Below are positions 39,312-50,929 of a DNA stretch of 64,000 bases, in pieces. The stretch comes from Aporrectodea caliginosa (taxonomy: Eukaryota > Annelida > Clitellata > Crassiclitellata > Lumbricidae): the NCBI GenBank assembly GCA_020284085.1, contig JACEVL010000031.1:290001-354000 (forward strand), written 5' to 3'. The notes beneath the pieces are model-generated. The model made no database searches. It was not told where the DNA came from and worked only from the letters and a program-made list of their open reading frames with translations. The first letter of the stretch is position 1. Every line of letters starts with the position of its first letter. The translations under genes were made by a program, and so were the position numbers.

Positions 39312-41192
39312 TGGGTCATTCTTTCAATTCGGTTAAATATCATGTCCCAGACATGTTTGATTGCGGACACACAATAATATGAACAAGTTAGATCAAAATA
39401 CTTTACTACGTAAATATACAAATGTTATTTGATTTAAAATGCCTGAAAACAATAATTGATATTGTAATATATGGCACCCTGTAATATTTTTTTAATCAGT
39501 GGGGTACAGTATATAGCTTGTCCCTTCTACATTTGGTGGTAATAAACTTGATCGTCCTACTCAAACAGTGTGTAATTTTTGTCTGTTTGTAAAATATTCA
39601 AATGACATCATATGCTGGCCTTAATAAAAGTTAGTTGTACTTTCTGTATCAGAGCACATAACAGTAATCTCTTTGATTATCTCTTTGATAATGAGAGTCC
39701 CTAGGAATTTTGTCAACTCTGTTACCTTCAACTATTATTAACAGTTTGAATGGTACATTGATATATTTAGTTTTATTTAATTCATCAGACGGATCAATAG
39801 AGCGCGGTTTATCATTGATGAGAAGGTTGGTTGATTTTATATACGTCTTATAGTTCTAAAATTTCTGTTTTTGGAGCATTTTCATATCGTATATATGGAG
39901 TTAGTCAACTCTGTTACCAAGGTATGACCTTGATGGTGTCAATATTTACCATTTTTCTTGCAGAGATCATCATCATATTAAAGTAATCTAAAGTCTGAAG
40001 ACGAGATTTAGTGATATTAAGATAAAGTATCATGCTAAAACATGATTTTCGCGGAAAATGTCATTCTCTGTTACCGTCAACCCTGTTACCCCCCAGGGGC
40101 AGCAGAGTTGACATGTCTGTAGCTGAGTTGACCAAGCACAGATCTACATTATTTTTCTGGTTATATCAAAGCACACTCCTCATTTGTGATTGATTTTTGT
40201 TATCAACAGGTTATGAAGTGTGGCTAACTGGCTAACTATTCGCGGCAGAGTAGCAGAGGCGTTATCGTGCACGACGTGATAGAGATCCTGCCTAAATGGA
40301 AGAGTACCTGGAAAAGGAAACATTGGCATGGCAGAAGAAACAGTCTTTAGGGAAATTGAGGACTATAAGTCAACGTCTGCTAGAGACCAGCGGAAGAAGC
40401 GCATGAATTAAAATAAACGCATGGTGACATTTGACCAGCTGGCATGGCAACTCTGTTACCCGTTCTTAGTTGTTTCCCTGTTGTTAACATTGCATTTTCT
40501 TATCATCACATTGGTGCAAACTATAATTTTATGTTAGTTGTTATTACATATATTATTACATATATTATTAGCGTTTTACTATCACAGCTTACTCTTGAAT
40601 GTGACTATCTGGTATGTTTGCTAATTCTGTTACTGGCACGTCAACTCTGTCACCCGTCACTCTGTTACGAGCCATTGACATTATAAAACAGTGTCTAAAT
40701 ATTAAATGAATATGATAAATGTCATACACTCAAATAGAGTGCCTCACATTTCTATATTCCTGAAAGTTTAATTACTATGTGTGTTGTGGTTACTTGTCTA
40801 CTGCTGAAGATATGTTATGATTGCTATGCATAGTACACATAATTTGTAATGATAATTATTTAATAAATGTATTGACTATTTTTTAGTGTCATTTATGATA
40901 TTATTTTAACTTGGGGACACCTACTGCTGCTAGGAACACCATCGTTGTAAATATAGAACAGCTTCTACCTACCCACATACTACCGTTTTTGTCGGTAACA
41001 GGGTTGACAAGTTTACGACAGACATACCAACTTACACGCGGATCACAGCTTTATTGGTGGTCTTTAAGATTGCATAATTTGCGTCAACTCTTACCAATAT
41101 CATATCTACACAAACACAACGTCAAATTTTCTGAAAAAAGATGTTGAAAAAATATTTTGTCTGCGCTCTATTTTGCACCCAATTGCAGGAAT
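39312..41192 (+). mobile_element. DNA transposon in gene 4 intron 1
   Basis: The ends are inverted: TGGGTCATTCTTTCAATT at the left and TGGGTCATTCCTGCAATT read inward from the right (16 of 18). It splits a LINE fragment that is continuous in gene 5 (53938-53955), which serves as the empty site. The duplication is short and ambiguous (AA). Inside, CAACTCTGTTACC or its complement recurs about nine times (for example 39715, 39904, 40448, 40993). Around 40285-40410 decayed coding sequence reads MEEYLEKETLAWQKKQSLGK, then LRTISQRLLETS; I recall similar R-x-YLxKER-type blocks in transposon-encoded proteins, but this is not certain. Inactive. Confidence 0.65.
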
Positions 41193-41490
41193 GACCCAAA
41201 TTCGGTCATGTGTCTCATTACATGCTGGAGGGCTTACGCTGGCTCCCTGTTCGCCAACGTATTGTGTATAGGATTGTCTGTTTAGTGTTGTGGTACCATC
41301 TAGGCCTTGCCCTACATATCTACGAAACCTCTCAACCGATGGCACAGCTTTCTCAGTGGTAGACCCGACGGTCTGGAATGGGCTGCACTTGTAACTACGC
41401 CTACTTCCCAGCACGCTCTCTGAATCGTTCTATATTAACTTTCATACTGTTCCTTTTGGCCGTGCTGGAGTCAGGAAGAAGTGCTATATA
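41193..41490 (+). mobile_element. LINE fragment, right half with 3' end
   Basis: The frame reads MLEGLRWLPVRQRIVYRIVC, the usual RWLPVRQRI block of CR1/L2-like RT C-termini, and near 41445 LLAVLESGRSAI-like sequence before the tail GTGCTATATAAATCCTTGAA and TGAATG repeats. Confidence 0.7.
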
Positions 41491-42638
41491 AATCCTTGAA
41501 TGAATGGATATAAAATGGTTTTGAATGTATTCATTGTGAAATCTAATCAACTGTTTTCTATGCGCCATAATCATAAGTCATAAGCCATCACTGGATGGTC
41601 GTTTTAAATGAAATCTTTAGTCGTTGGCTTAGCGCTGGGTTACCAGATAGAATATTTGCCTCCCATGACCAGCTTTTGCTTTCTGTCTGATTCCAAGGGT
41701 TGAATCCATGTCAGTGTCTGTTCTTGATCAGCCTCTTCGGTGGCATCTGGTACTCTGCACCGTACAATTCCGACAGGCGATTCAGACCTGCTAAATTGAA
41801 TTTCGCAATAATTATTTTATACCACATGCTTTCTTTGAAAGCGTCGTTCCTTATATCACATCTTCTGCTGATTCATGTGTGCGTTTAATATAGGCCTACA
41901 TCAGTTGAATATTATTCAGGACCTAAACTAGTGTTTCTGCCACAAAGTGTGCAGTTGGAAGGGAATGTTTTACACTTATTAGCATGTGTTATAACTTTAC
42001 TTTGCCATTCATTATTATTACTATAGGCCTACATTAGTGTTACTTCCATGTGTTATTTTATATTCAATTTCGAGGTCCCACTGCGCGTTTGCTAATGGAG
42101 TAATAAAGGCTATACTTACCTACTAACTTAGGCCTACCTTGTTGAGTGTGCTGCTTATCGAGAGTGTGCAGTGCGCAGTAGTACCAGTTTTTGAGATATT
42201 TCTTCAAATCAACTACACGCGATTCTAAATAACCTGTAATTACCATTCAAAGCTGCTTTTCTCTGTTATCTCCATTTTATTCCCCTTTATTCTGCTATTC
42301 CAATTATATCAGATTTCTTATTATTTGCGCATTATTTCAATTTGGACCGTTTAGTAGCCTAGTACCATACTTCTCACATTGCAGACAAACACTTCACAAC
42401 TTTAATACCTCTAGTTTGCTTACACCTTCTTCACTGCATGCATGCTAGTTATTTAATTATGTGGCTATGGTTGCAGAGACAGGTTTCCACGCAAAGCAAC
42501 ACTAGAACTGCAGCATTTGCTTCAATTTGGTGTCTGTTATGACTGTCAATGAATAAATGTTTTTATTCAAAAGAAAAATCAATACGTTCAGTTAAACTGT
42601 GTCTGAGATTCAAACGCACTTTCATATTTCTGTTTTAG
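41491..42638. other. gene 4 intron 1, remaining sequence
   Basis: The first part (41560-41700) matches gene 5 intron 1 at 54055-54190. The rest is AT-rich with several TAGGCCTAC words and nothing recognisable. Confidence 0.5.
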
Positions 42639-43175
42639 GGTTGTGCTAATACTGAATAGCAGAGACGTTATCGAAGATGCACTTGTTAATCATTCTTCAT
42701 CATTCTCAGGAAGAAGCCAGCTTTACACCGAAAGCGTTGTCAATCCCAATAGTAAATGTCAGCATATCTACACACTGGTCTTGATTATGATCCTCATGGG
42801 TCAAACTTGCGCTGTCAGTCACGTTTCCATTTCCACTGTATTGAGGAGGAAGAGGACTTCATTTATACAACCTCTTCAATGTCTTCATCTATGTTCACCT
42901 CTCTTGTCAAATCTAAGAATGTGGCACCGTTGTTTTTAATCCGACAGACCATAACATAATATGAGGAAGTCCGTGTCTCTATTGATGGATCCTAATGTTG
43001 GTGCAGACTTTAAGTTCTGTAATAATGTTTGGCACCATTCGAGTCGGTTTACATTATATGGAACAGGTCGCTTCATCTGTTTCGCATAGATCTGCATCAC
43101 ATGGATAATTTTTCTTTAAGAAGTCTCGGCTAAATACCTAGAAAACCCAACTGCAACCAATAAACTGACCTTTAC

Positions 43176-44000
43176 GGTATCCGGACGATTGGTCATAGGA
43201 CGATTGGTCATAGGACGATTGGTCATAGGACGATTGGTCATAGGACGATTGGTCATAGGACGATTGGTCATAGGACGATTGGTCATAGGACGATTGGTCA
43301 TACGGACGATTGGTCATACGGACGATTGGTCATAGGACGATTGGTCATATGCCGCTAATAAACCGACATAATTCGTTGTAGTCGTTAGTTATGGACATAC
43401 TTAGTTTTAATAAGCTTAACGCACCGGGGCATACATCGTTTTTAGACAAATACAATCAGTGCCAATCAAGACACTTATTAGGGTAGTACTTACAGGGATC
43501 AACTCACTTAAAAGAACTTAGAGAACGTTTGGTCGAAATAGTAGGGCCTACACGTTTTACCCATAATTATGTAACTCAAGTATGAAAGGCATCAATTTGG
43601 GACATTGATCGTTTTCAGACAAATACAATCAGTGCCAATCAAGAAACTTATTAAGATAATTACATGCAGGCTTCAACTCACTTCAAAGAACTTAACATTC
43701 ACTAGATAAACGCACATCAAAATCTGTTGACGTTCTAGACTTTTACGTATTGTTCGTATTTTGTATTACGTATTTTACAGTAAAATGATCCAGTAAATAG
43801 TTTTCATGTTTTAAAAACTTCTTTGTTTTAGCCTTCGATAGCCTTCGATAGTCCCATCGCCGATAGGACCTATGACCGGTAGGCCCTATGACCAATCGTC
43901 CTATGACCAATCGTCCGTATGACCAATCGTCCGTATGACCAATCGTCCTATGACCAATCGTCCTATGACCAATCGTCCTATGACCAATCGTCCTAGAACC
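43176..44000. mobile_element. foldback transposon with inverted 15-bp tandem arrays
   Basis: The 825-bp insertion is flanked by the exact 9-bp duplication GACCTTTAC (43167-43175, 44001-44009). The left arm is a tandem array of GGACGATTGGTCATA (11 units, 43182-43349); the right arm is the same array inverted (7 clear units of CCTATGACCAATCGT, about 43884-43995 plus one degenerate unit). The centre has a tandemly repeated module of about 170 bp (43435-43522 and 43605-43692, sharing GACAAATACAATCAGTGCCA). No coding capacity. A 9-bp duplication would fit MULE/foldback-type elements; that is inference. Confidence 0.85.
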
Positions 44001-44219
44001 GACCTTTACAACTTATCGTAATACATTTAAACAGCTCAGAATATCAGCAGAAAAAAATGTTCTTTGCAGAAAAATTCATAATTGTCAAAATAATCTTCAA
44101 AAAGCTCAGCAAATAGTCTGAAGTACCCTATATAATGGAGACAATTCGTTAGACACGCAGCTGTTTATAAATATAGACGATGTTGAAACTATTGACCGTT
44201 CCAGACTTTTAATAATTTA

Positions 44220-45260
44220 ATTAATCTTGTAGTCCCTGAGGGATCATGTTTACCTCGGGGCGAAAAAAACTATTGATCGGTTAAAAATAGCTGATAAATT
44301 CAATGACTATTTAATTAATGTTGGTCCAACACTGGCTTCTGAGATTACAGAGATAAACATTTCCTTTAATAAATTCTTAGGCGACCCATGGTCATCCTCC
44401 TTTGCAATTGCTATGACCTGCCCACAGGAAATTGTTGAAATCTCTAAATAACTTCGGTAATCATACAGTGGCGGAATAGATAATATTAAATCACACATAG
44501 CAATGGAACCTATCCAGGCTGTAGCCCCACTCCTGCGTGAAATTGTAAAGAGTTCCTTTAGCAACAGAGTTATTCCAAACGATACAAACATTGCGAAGGT
44601 GATTCCTCTGTTCAAATCTGGCACTAAAGATAAAATTAATAGCTATAGACCTACTTCAATTCTCTCATACTTCTCCAAATATTTAAAAACAGTAATGCAT
44701 AATAGGCTAATAGATTATTTTACTAAATTTAACATGTTATTAGTAAGTTAGCATGGATTCAAAAAAGACAGTTCACTTTCATGGCCTTTCTGGATATGCA
44801 AGGAAAAATCTCGGAATCTATAGACCGAAATGAATTCTCACCAGGAATCTTTTTTGATCTGCCAAAAGCATTTGACACTGTTAATCATCAGATTTTGCTC
44901 AGAAAGTTAGAACATTATGACATCAAAGGTATAGTACTACAGCGATTTTCTGATTAGCCTATCTCAATTTCAGGTCTCAGTATGTTTATTTTGATGGATG
45001 CAGTTCTGACATAAAGGCCGTTCGTTGTAGCGTGCCTCAGTGTTCTATACTAGGACCTCAATTGTTCTTAATAAATGGAAACGATTTATCACGGTCCTTT
45101 CTGATCAGTTTCACTCTGTGTTGTTTCCTGATGACACTGCTGCATTCAAGTCTGACAAATCGATTACTTCTCTCACTGAACGAGCAAGTCGTGAACTGAT
45201 TATAATAAACTCATAGTTTATAGCAAAGAAGCTTTCTTTCAACTTAAGCTTAAATGAAAC
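44220..45260 (+). mobile_element. LINE reverse transcriptase fragment
   Basis: Frames read KFNDYLINVGPTLASEITEI, then IPLFKSGTKDKINSYRPTSI and LSYFSKYLKTVMHNRLIDYF, then DLPKAFDTVNHQILLRKLEH, then FPDDTAAFKS (a decayed form of the YADDT box). This is the RT domain order of a jockey/CR1-group LINE. Stops and shifts throughout. At 44242-44270 it is preceded by the 3' UTR block of another LINE (GAGGGATCATGTTTACCTCG). Confidence 0.8.
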
Positions 45261-46013
45261 TAATTATATCTAATTAGGCCTTTATCTTGTTTCGTTCGCA
45301 TCGTAAATTTGTTTCAATTTCGAATCTTAAAGGCCCACAAATCTTGCTATACTGCTCTACAACTCAAACATTTCGGCATGAAAATCACGCGTCGAATTTG
45401 AGTTTCAAATTATATATATTTGAAAGCTAATAAAGAGTGCACTAGTAGTTAAAAAAGTAGGCCTAACTATTATAAAGGAGCTTAACCCTTCAGACATCAT
45501 TTTGTGACCAAGTAAACTAGTAAAGTAGTGATACAGTCAAATCAATAAGTGATAGAAAGTGAGTCAATATATAAACGTTCTAGTTCTATCTAATAGAATA
45601 TTTCAATAATAAGCCGAAGTAACTTAGTGTTAGTTACAGAAGGAAATTATTCTCAACCAATGGGGTTCAGCAGCTATTAGTTTAAGGGGCCTAAACAAGG
45701 GTTTCTGAACAGTGTCAGTCTTAGTATATGCACGGATTTCAATAAGAGGCTTCCGATAAATCAGTGAAAATTACTTTTTGTACTCACTTAGGCCACTACT
45801 TGAATAACCAAACCATTACAGATGCCACGGCATAAAAGAAACATAGTCTTCCTGCTAACAAGTTAGAATTTCAAAAACGTCTACATCCACAAAGTCTACA
45901 AAACGATTTCTTATAGCCAGCTGTTAAGTTTAACATTCGCATTGTTTTCAATTTATTTTCAAAACAATGTGAATGCTAAAACTTAACAACTGTTACTTTT
46001 CGCCTGATTCCAG
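45261..46013. other. gene 4 intron 2, distal part with a hairpin
   Basis: Nothing recognisable except an imperfect hairpin at 45921-45989: CTGTTAAGTTTAACATTCGC on the left and GTGAATGCTAAAACTTAACA on the right, about 28-bp arms with an 11-base loop. It ends about 20 bases before exon 3. Confidence 0.6.
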
Positions 46014-47644
46014 GTTTGGTTACAATGAACACTACTCAAGAATGGAAGAAGTATCACAAACTCTCACTCACAATTTTAAAGCAGCTTGGATTCGGAGTTA
46101 AAAGCACTATGGAATCAAGGATCTCAATGGAAGTTGAATTCTTCACAGAACATGTATTGAAACAAAATGGAGAATCCTTTAATCCCAGGGAACTCGTGCA
46201 CCTCTGCATAGCAAACATCATCATGAATATACTTTTTGGACGCAGACATGACTATAACCTCGGAATGACTGAGCTCGGATATGAAATTAAGCGGTGGTCC
46301 GAAAATTTAGATGTGGCTTTAGACGTTGCTCCTATTCTCAGATTTCATCCCTTTCACCGAAATATATTGCGTCAGCTGGTCGATAATCATAAATTAATTC
46401 ACAAGATTCTTCGAAAGGAGACTAAGAAGAGTCTCGAAGACGGTGCAGAAGATTGCTTTGTGCGTAGATATGTGGAGAGCGTAGGCCAAAATTACGATGC
46501 TGAGCAACTCAATTTCACTCTTCGAGATATCGTTGGGCCTGGAACCGTTACAACAGCAAATGCTCTTCTTTGGACACTTGTTGCCTTAGCCAACAACCCT
46601 GATGTTCAGGATCGTCTAGTGGCAGAAATTGATGCAGTAGTTCCACGAGATAGACTTCCTTCCATGAATGACCAGCTCAAACTGCCTTTTGTTGAGGCCA
46701 CAATTCTGGAGATTCTGCGCTGGAAACCTTTGATTCCATTAGCACTTCCTTATACGACGCAAAGTGATACTAATGTTGGCGACTACTTTGTACCGGCTGA
46801 AACTTTGGTAATTCCCTAAAATTATATAAAACAAATATTAATGTTTCTGAGGTTCAATGGTTTGGCGTCAAAGGAACATTTGAAACAATGTCTTTATTCA
46901 TATAAGAGTCTTATATTAACTGTACGCTTATAAAGAAGTGTCCGTTTAGTAATCATTAAGATCAGCACTACTGATAAAGTATTTATTATTATATGCCTAT
47001 TGCCGGAAAAACCGGTGCGGTAACTATAATCATTTTCAATTCTTAGGCGTGAATAAGGTTTCAACTATCTTTTTGAATACTTAATACTTAGGCTAATTAT
47101 ATACAGTCTCAAAGACGACACCCAAGTTTAGTTTCTTTAATTGGAAGCATTCTAGTTTCATGATACCAGCATCTGCTTGCTTATTTATTAGATTTCGACA
47201 ACTCCTTCTTCGTCGGAGTCTTATTCTTGCTCAATGCTCATCGTATGTAGCTTTTGCGCTTCTCCATCCTATCGACTTTTCGCTTTCAATGCGTGCTTAG
47301 CCTAGTAAGACCGTCAGCGTAGTCATTATACTCTCAAGAGACAGTTACCTCCGCCTACTAGCTGTCTGACTTTGGTCAGTAAGCAGCCTGCCGAAATTAA
47401 TAGACTCTTCATAATATATAAAAAAATAAATAGAATTTGTATTTAACAGGTTTTGATAAATCTTTACGCGGCTAACATGGATCCAAAGGTTTGGAAAGAT
47501 CCGGAGATATTTCGACCGGAAAGATTTTTGGACAAGGATGGACAAGTAATCTGCAGAGAATCCGTTATTTCCTTTTCCCTTGGTTAGTACTGACTGCACA
47601 CCTGTCTGATTTTTTGTTTGTTTGTTTTTGATTTAATTATTTAA

Positions 47645-47710
47645 CATATTTCTATTGTAACTGGTTGCGGTCTGTCAACCTGTCAGAAAATAAAACGAAT
47701 ATCTACTACT
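47645..47710 (+). repeat. retroposon 3' tail in gene 4 intron 4
   Basis: ATTGTAACTGGTTGCGGTCT, then GTCAACCTGTCAGAAAATAA and ATATCTACTACT. Inverted copy at about 21183-21240. Confidence 0.5.
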
Positions 47711-47891
47711 AGTAGGCTAGTTGAAATCGATCGTAAAGCTTACATTCTGTAGTAGCAGTAGGTGTTGTAGTAGTGATGTTGGCGTTGGTGGTGATGGTGG
47801 TGGTCGTGGTGGCGGCGGCAGCAGCAGCAGTAGTACAAGGTTCGTGTCAGTTTAAAATTATAAGAAAAATTAAAATAAAATTCAAAATGCG

Positions 47892-48512
47892 TGTGACGGT
47901 TGTCGCGGTTTGGATATACGACCAGGATGGCTAATCCGACCACCCAACCCAGTTCCTCGCTCCATGGGGTAAGGCCTCGTGGTCTGTCAGAAGAATAACA
48001 CAAAGACAGTTTAAACAACTTTTAATAAAGCAAAACAAAAATTGACTGTCAGCCGAATGTTTAACTGCGTCACCATCCAAGGGACTAGCTCCGAGACCGA
48101 CGAGGTCCGAGTAAGTCCTTCGCAAGACCAACGAGGTCTGAGTAGAGCAGAGTCCGACAGTGTTCTACTGTTGCTCCTATGTAGAGTGTGCTGCCAATCC
48201 GACGAAGGCTACCCTTTGCAACTCTACTCATCCTTTTATATAACCCGCCGGAGCTTGCGACGATCCCGCCGACTTGGTCTTCGAAAAGACCCGAGTTAGT
48301 GTCTAAAGGTACCCAGCTGAGTCTTTTAAGGTACCCGGCTGAGTCTTTAAAGGTACCCGGCTGAGTCTTTAAAGGTACCCGGATGAGTCTTTAAAGGTAC
48401 CCGGCTGAGTCTTTAAAGGAACCCGACTGCGAGGGTAGAGCCTCTGGCGATGCCGGCTGGGTCTTCGAACAGACCTGTATTAAAGAACGAGGGCCTAATT
48501 ATAGGGCTTACA
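47892..48512 (-). mobile_element. LTR-like sequence with tandem repeats in U3
   Basis: On the minus strand there is a strong TATATAAAAGG (about 48233-48243) and, about 200 bases further, ATTAAA within TTTATTAAAAG (about 48020). Upstream of the TATA lie five copies of a 22-bp unit (AGGTACCCGGCTGAGTCTTT on the plus strand, 48307-48416) plus a degenerate sixth. The stretch can be framed by TGTAAGCCC and CGTCACA ends, but no target duplication was found, so the borders are guesses. Confidence 0.4.
48307..48416. repeat. 22-bp tandem repeat, five units
   Basis: Units of AGGTACCCGGCTGAGTCTTT plus two bases with one or two substitutions each; a diverged sixth unit follows. Confidence 0.9.
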
Positions 48513-49034
48513 TTATAATGATAATGCCATCAACAAAAATGGCAGCAACAGCAGTGATAATAACAATTATTGTTCTTATTATTAATCATTGTACTCAATA
48601 AAAAAAATAGCCGTAATTATTGCAAAAACCTCTCCCGCGACAACAGCTGCAATTTAATAATAATAATAATTTTTCAACTCCAGAAGGATCTCGTGTTCCA
48701 CAGGCTAAAAATTTAATTATAAAAACTAGAAAAATATGAATAAAAATAATAATTATAGGCTATAGTAATATTCAATCGCTAAGTCTTGATAAAACATGCG
48801 AATGTTCTAAGTTTTGTTTCAATAGGGCGACGCTCTTGTTTCGGAGAAGTCTTGGCTCGTGCAGAATTGTTTCTCCTTCTCGCTGGACTGGTGCAACGCT
48901 TTATAATACGACCACCAGAAGGCCAAAACGTTGTTGATGAGAAACCGATTGAACCAGTAACTACTGTACTGACTTCAACTGAATTTAACATACGACTGAT
49001 CGCCAGAGATCAAAACGGTCTGAATGCGAGATAA

Positions 49035-50159
49035 GTTTGGGCTTCATGTGAAACTTTGAAGCAACTGCGGAAGCACTAAAATATTATTGCTTTAGCTTAA
49101 TGTTAGTTTCCTGACTTTGTGGAACCTTATAAGTAGGCTTATAGGCTTTTGCTTAGACTAATGATGTGCACACAGCTGTGTTGTAAACTTAGTGGAACCT
49201 AAGGCGTGCTATTAACTGACAATTATATCGACATTATTTTGTGACTTTTCTCTAATCTGTGGATTTTCTGCTTACTATAAATAAATATCAAGGTCTTGGT
49301 GAGTTAAACACTGCTTTTGATAGCGCAGGCAACGCTTTTGTTGATAACCTGAAGGACGCTGCTATTTAGCCTAGTTGTTTACATACATACCTATACATGC
49401 ATAGAGACTTACAATACATACATACATGTATTGGTAATCCATGCATAGATCAATAATGTGTGTAAATCAATATATTGCATATGCATTACATGCTTAGTTA
49501 GCGTACATACTTAAGAGACGCTGATTTAGCAGGCAGAGAAGAGATATTGCTTGCTGGACTAGAGTTACGCCTTAGGTACAGCGAGGTCAGTCGTCCTCTG
49601 CCTCGCCGTTTGACCTTCCCAACGACGCTGTACGCATTATAGCTGAGTTAGAAGCAAGTTGAGCAGAATTATTTGATTAAATTTCTGCAGATAAAAAAGG
49701 AATCCGATCAGTTGGAAAAACGCAGGAGTTATATTGTGAATGCTAATCAAGCTGAAGCAGTTATGATTTAATTCGGAATGAAATTAGAGAACTGACCGAT
49801 TGCACGAATCGGGTCAGTAAGTTCCACAACTACAGAGGGGTCACTGAGAAAACCACAGAACCCAGCATCATTTTACTTTCGAGGTCCAACAAGAGTCAGA
49901 ATATCTAGTGGCAGAAAGATCCAGTTACATGAGAACAGTTATCTGTCATGTGTAAATGGAACTGATCTTGTGAACGGGAATTAGTCTGTGTGTTAAAATT
50001 ATGCATTATATTTTGTGTGTTAGCTAATTATTCCAGTATATCTTAATTCTGAGCATATCTGGGCATTGTATAGCTGAAGAGATTACACATCAGCATCCAC
50101 CTAGTGACTTATATCTAAACTCTATTCTCAATTTGAAATATGATAATAAAATTAATTCA
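49035..50159. other. intergenic region after gene 4
   Basis: The first 285 bases match the second half of the gene 5 3' flank (60090-60300: AACTTTGAAGCAACTG, CTAATCTGTGGAT). Then a CATACATG-rich stretch to about 49510 and about 600 bases without recognisable content. Confidence 0.55.
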
Positions 50160-50310
50160 TTCTAGGATCAATTAGTTTCCCGTCCCTTCATTTCGAACTC
50201 TCTACCTTCTGATGTTCGCAACTCTCTTATCCATCATCATCTGTGTCGTGCTCCTCTCTGGAGCGTTGTTGTTTAAAAACGTTTTGCCACGCGTATCTAT
50301 TCTGGGCTCT
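50160..50310 (+). mobile_element. LINE 3' coding fragment
   Basis: A frame reads FISNSLPSDVRNSLIHHHLC, resembling the WNSLPSDVRNS block near the C-terminus of CR1/L2-like RTs. Confidence 0.5.
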
Positions 50311-50929
50311 TCTTCAAGCCGTGTGTAACTCAAAGTTCAGTGAACTCAGGTCAACTTCCACTGTTCTTGTCCATGTGAGACGAGGACACCCAACAAGCGT
50401 CTTCCAACCTCTCGAAGGGCCGGAAATAATTGCTCGCAAGGCCCCGGCATGGTTCTGGTCACCTTCGCAGCGTCTTATGTGTCCAAAGTCCCAAACAGTC
50501 GAAATCTACTAGCTTGAATCATCTCCGACACTGCGATATGCGTCGTGCGTCGGTATACTTACATGTCTGTGATATAGAAAGCTAAATAATAACAATAATA
50601 AAAGAAAAATTAATAATAAGCCTAAGCAACATCAGCAAACATCATTGCAAAGAAACGTCATCATCAGTGACATCGTTGTTAGATATCATGATTACGATCA
50701 TCAAACACAGGCCATCAACTTGATTCCTATAAGCTCCACATGTGAGTCATCATGAATCACACAATTTATGAACCATAATGGTTATGTGCCATTGATTCTG
50801 AAGCAAGAGATTTGCAGGCAGACGAAAACTAACCACTTATAGCATTCGTTGCCTCTAGACTTCACAAGAATTTTCTAATGATAAGCTTTAAAGGCACAGT
50901 AAACGGTGCAAAATTGTTTTTTTAAACAC

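Larger units (their letters stand above)
38701..49034 (+). pseudogene. cytochrome P450 pseudogene, gene 4
   Basis: All five exons are recognisable: 38701-38938, 42639-42757, 46014-46807, 47450-47582, 48826-49034. Lesions: a 5-base insertion (around TAGCCTAC, 38720-38727) shifts the frame after six codons and no in-frame ATG follows in exon 1; the exon 2 donor is AAAT/GTCAGC instead of AAAG/GT, which also turns the joined Gly codon to Cys; the I-helix reads GPGTVTTAN, so the conserved Asp is Val; the stop codon TAA is CAA and translation would run seven codons further; the TATA box is mutated. K-helix EILR, PERF and FSLGRRSCFGE remain. Introns 1 and 2 (3.7 and 3.3 kb) are swollen by transposons. 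It may be a relic or, less likely, a diverged gene with another first exon. Closest in flanks to gene 5. Confidence 0.85.

Noticed and set aside
40911..41147. 78-codon frame in gene 4 intron 1 as a gene
   Set aside because: Lies inside a transposon, no recognisable domain, reads into the inverted end.
43116..43301. Peptide of repeated MTNRP units
   Set aside because: Translation of the foldback array; no start context or conservation.
43116..43995. CRISPR-like regular repeats
   Set aside because: The 15-bp units are contiguous with no spacers, occur inverted on the other side and are bounded by a target duplication, in an animal genome.
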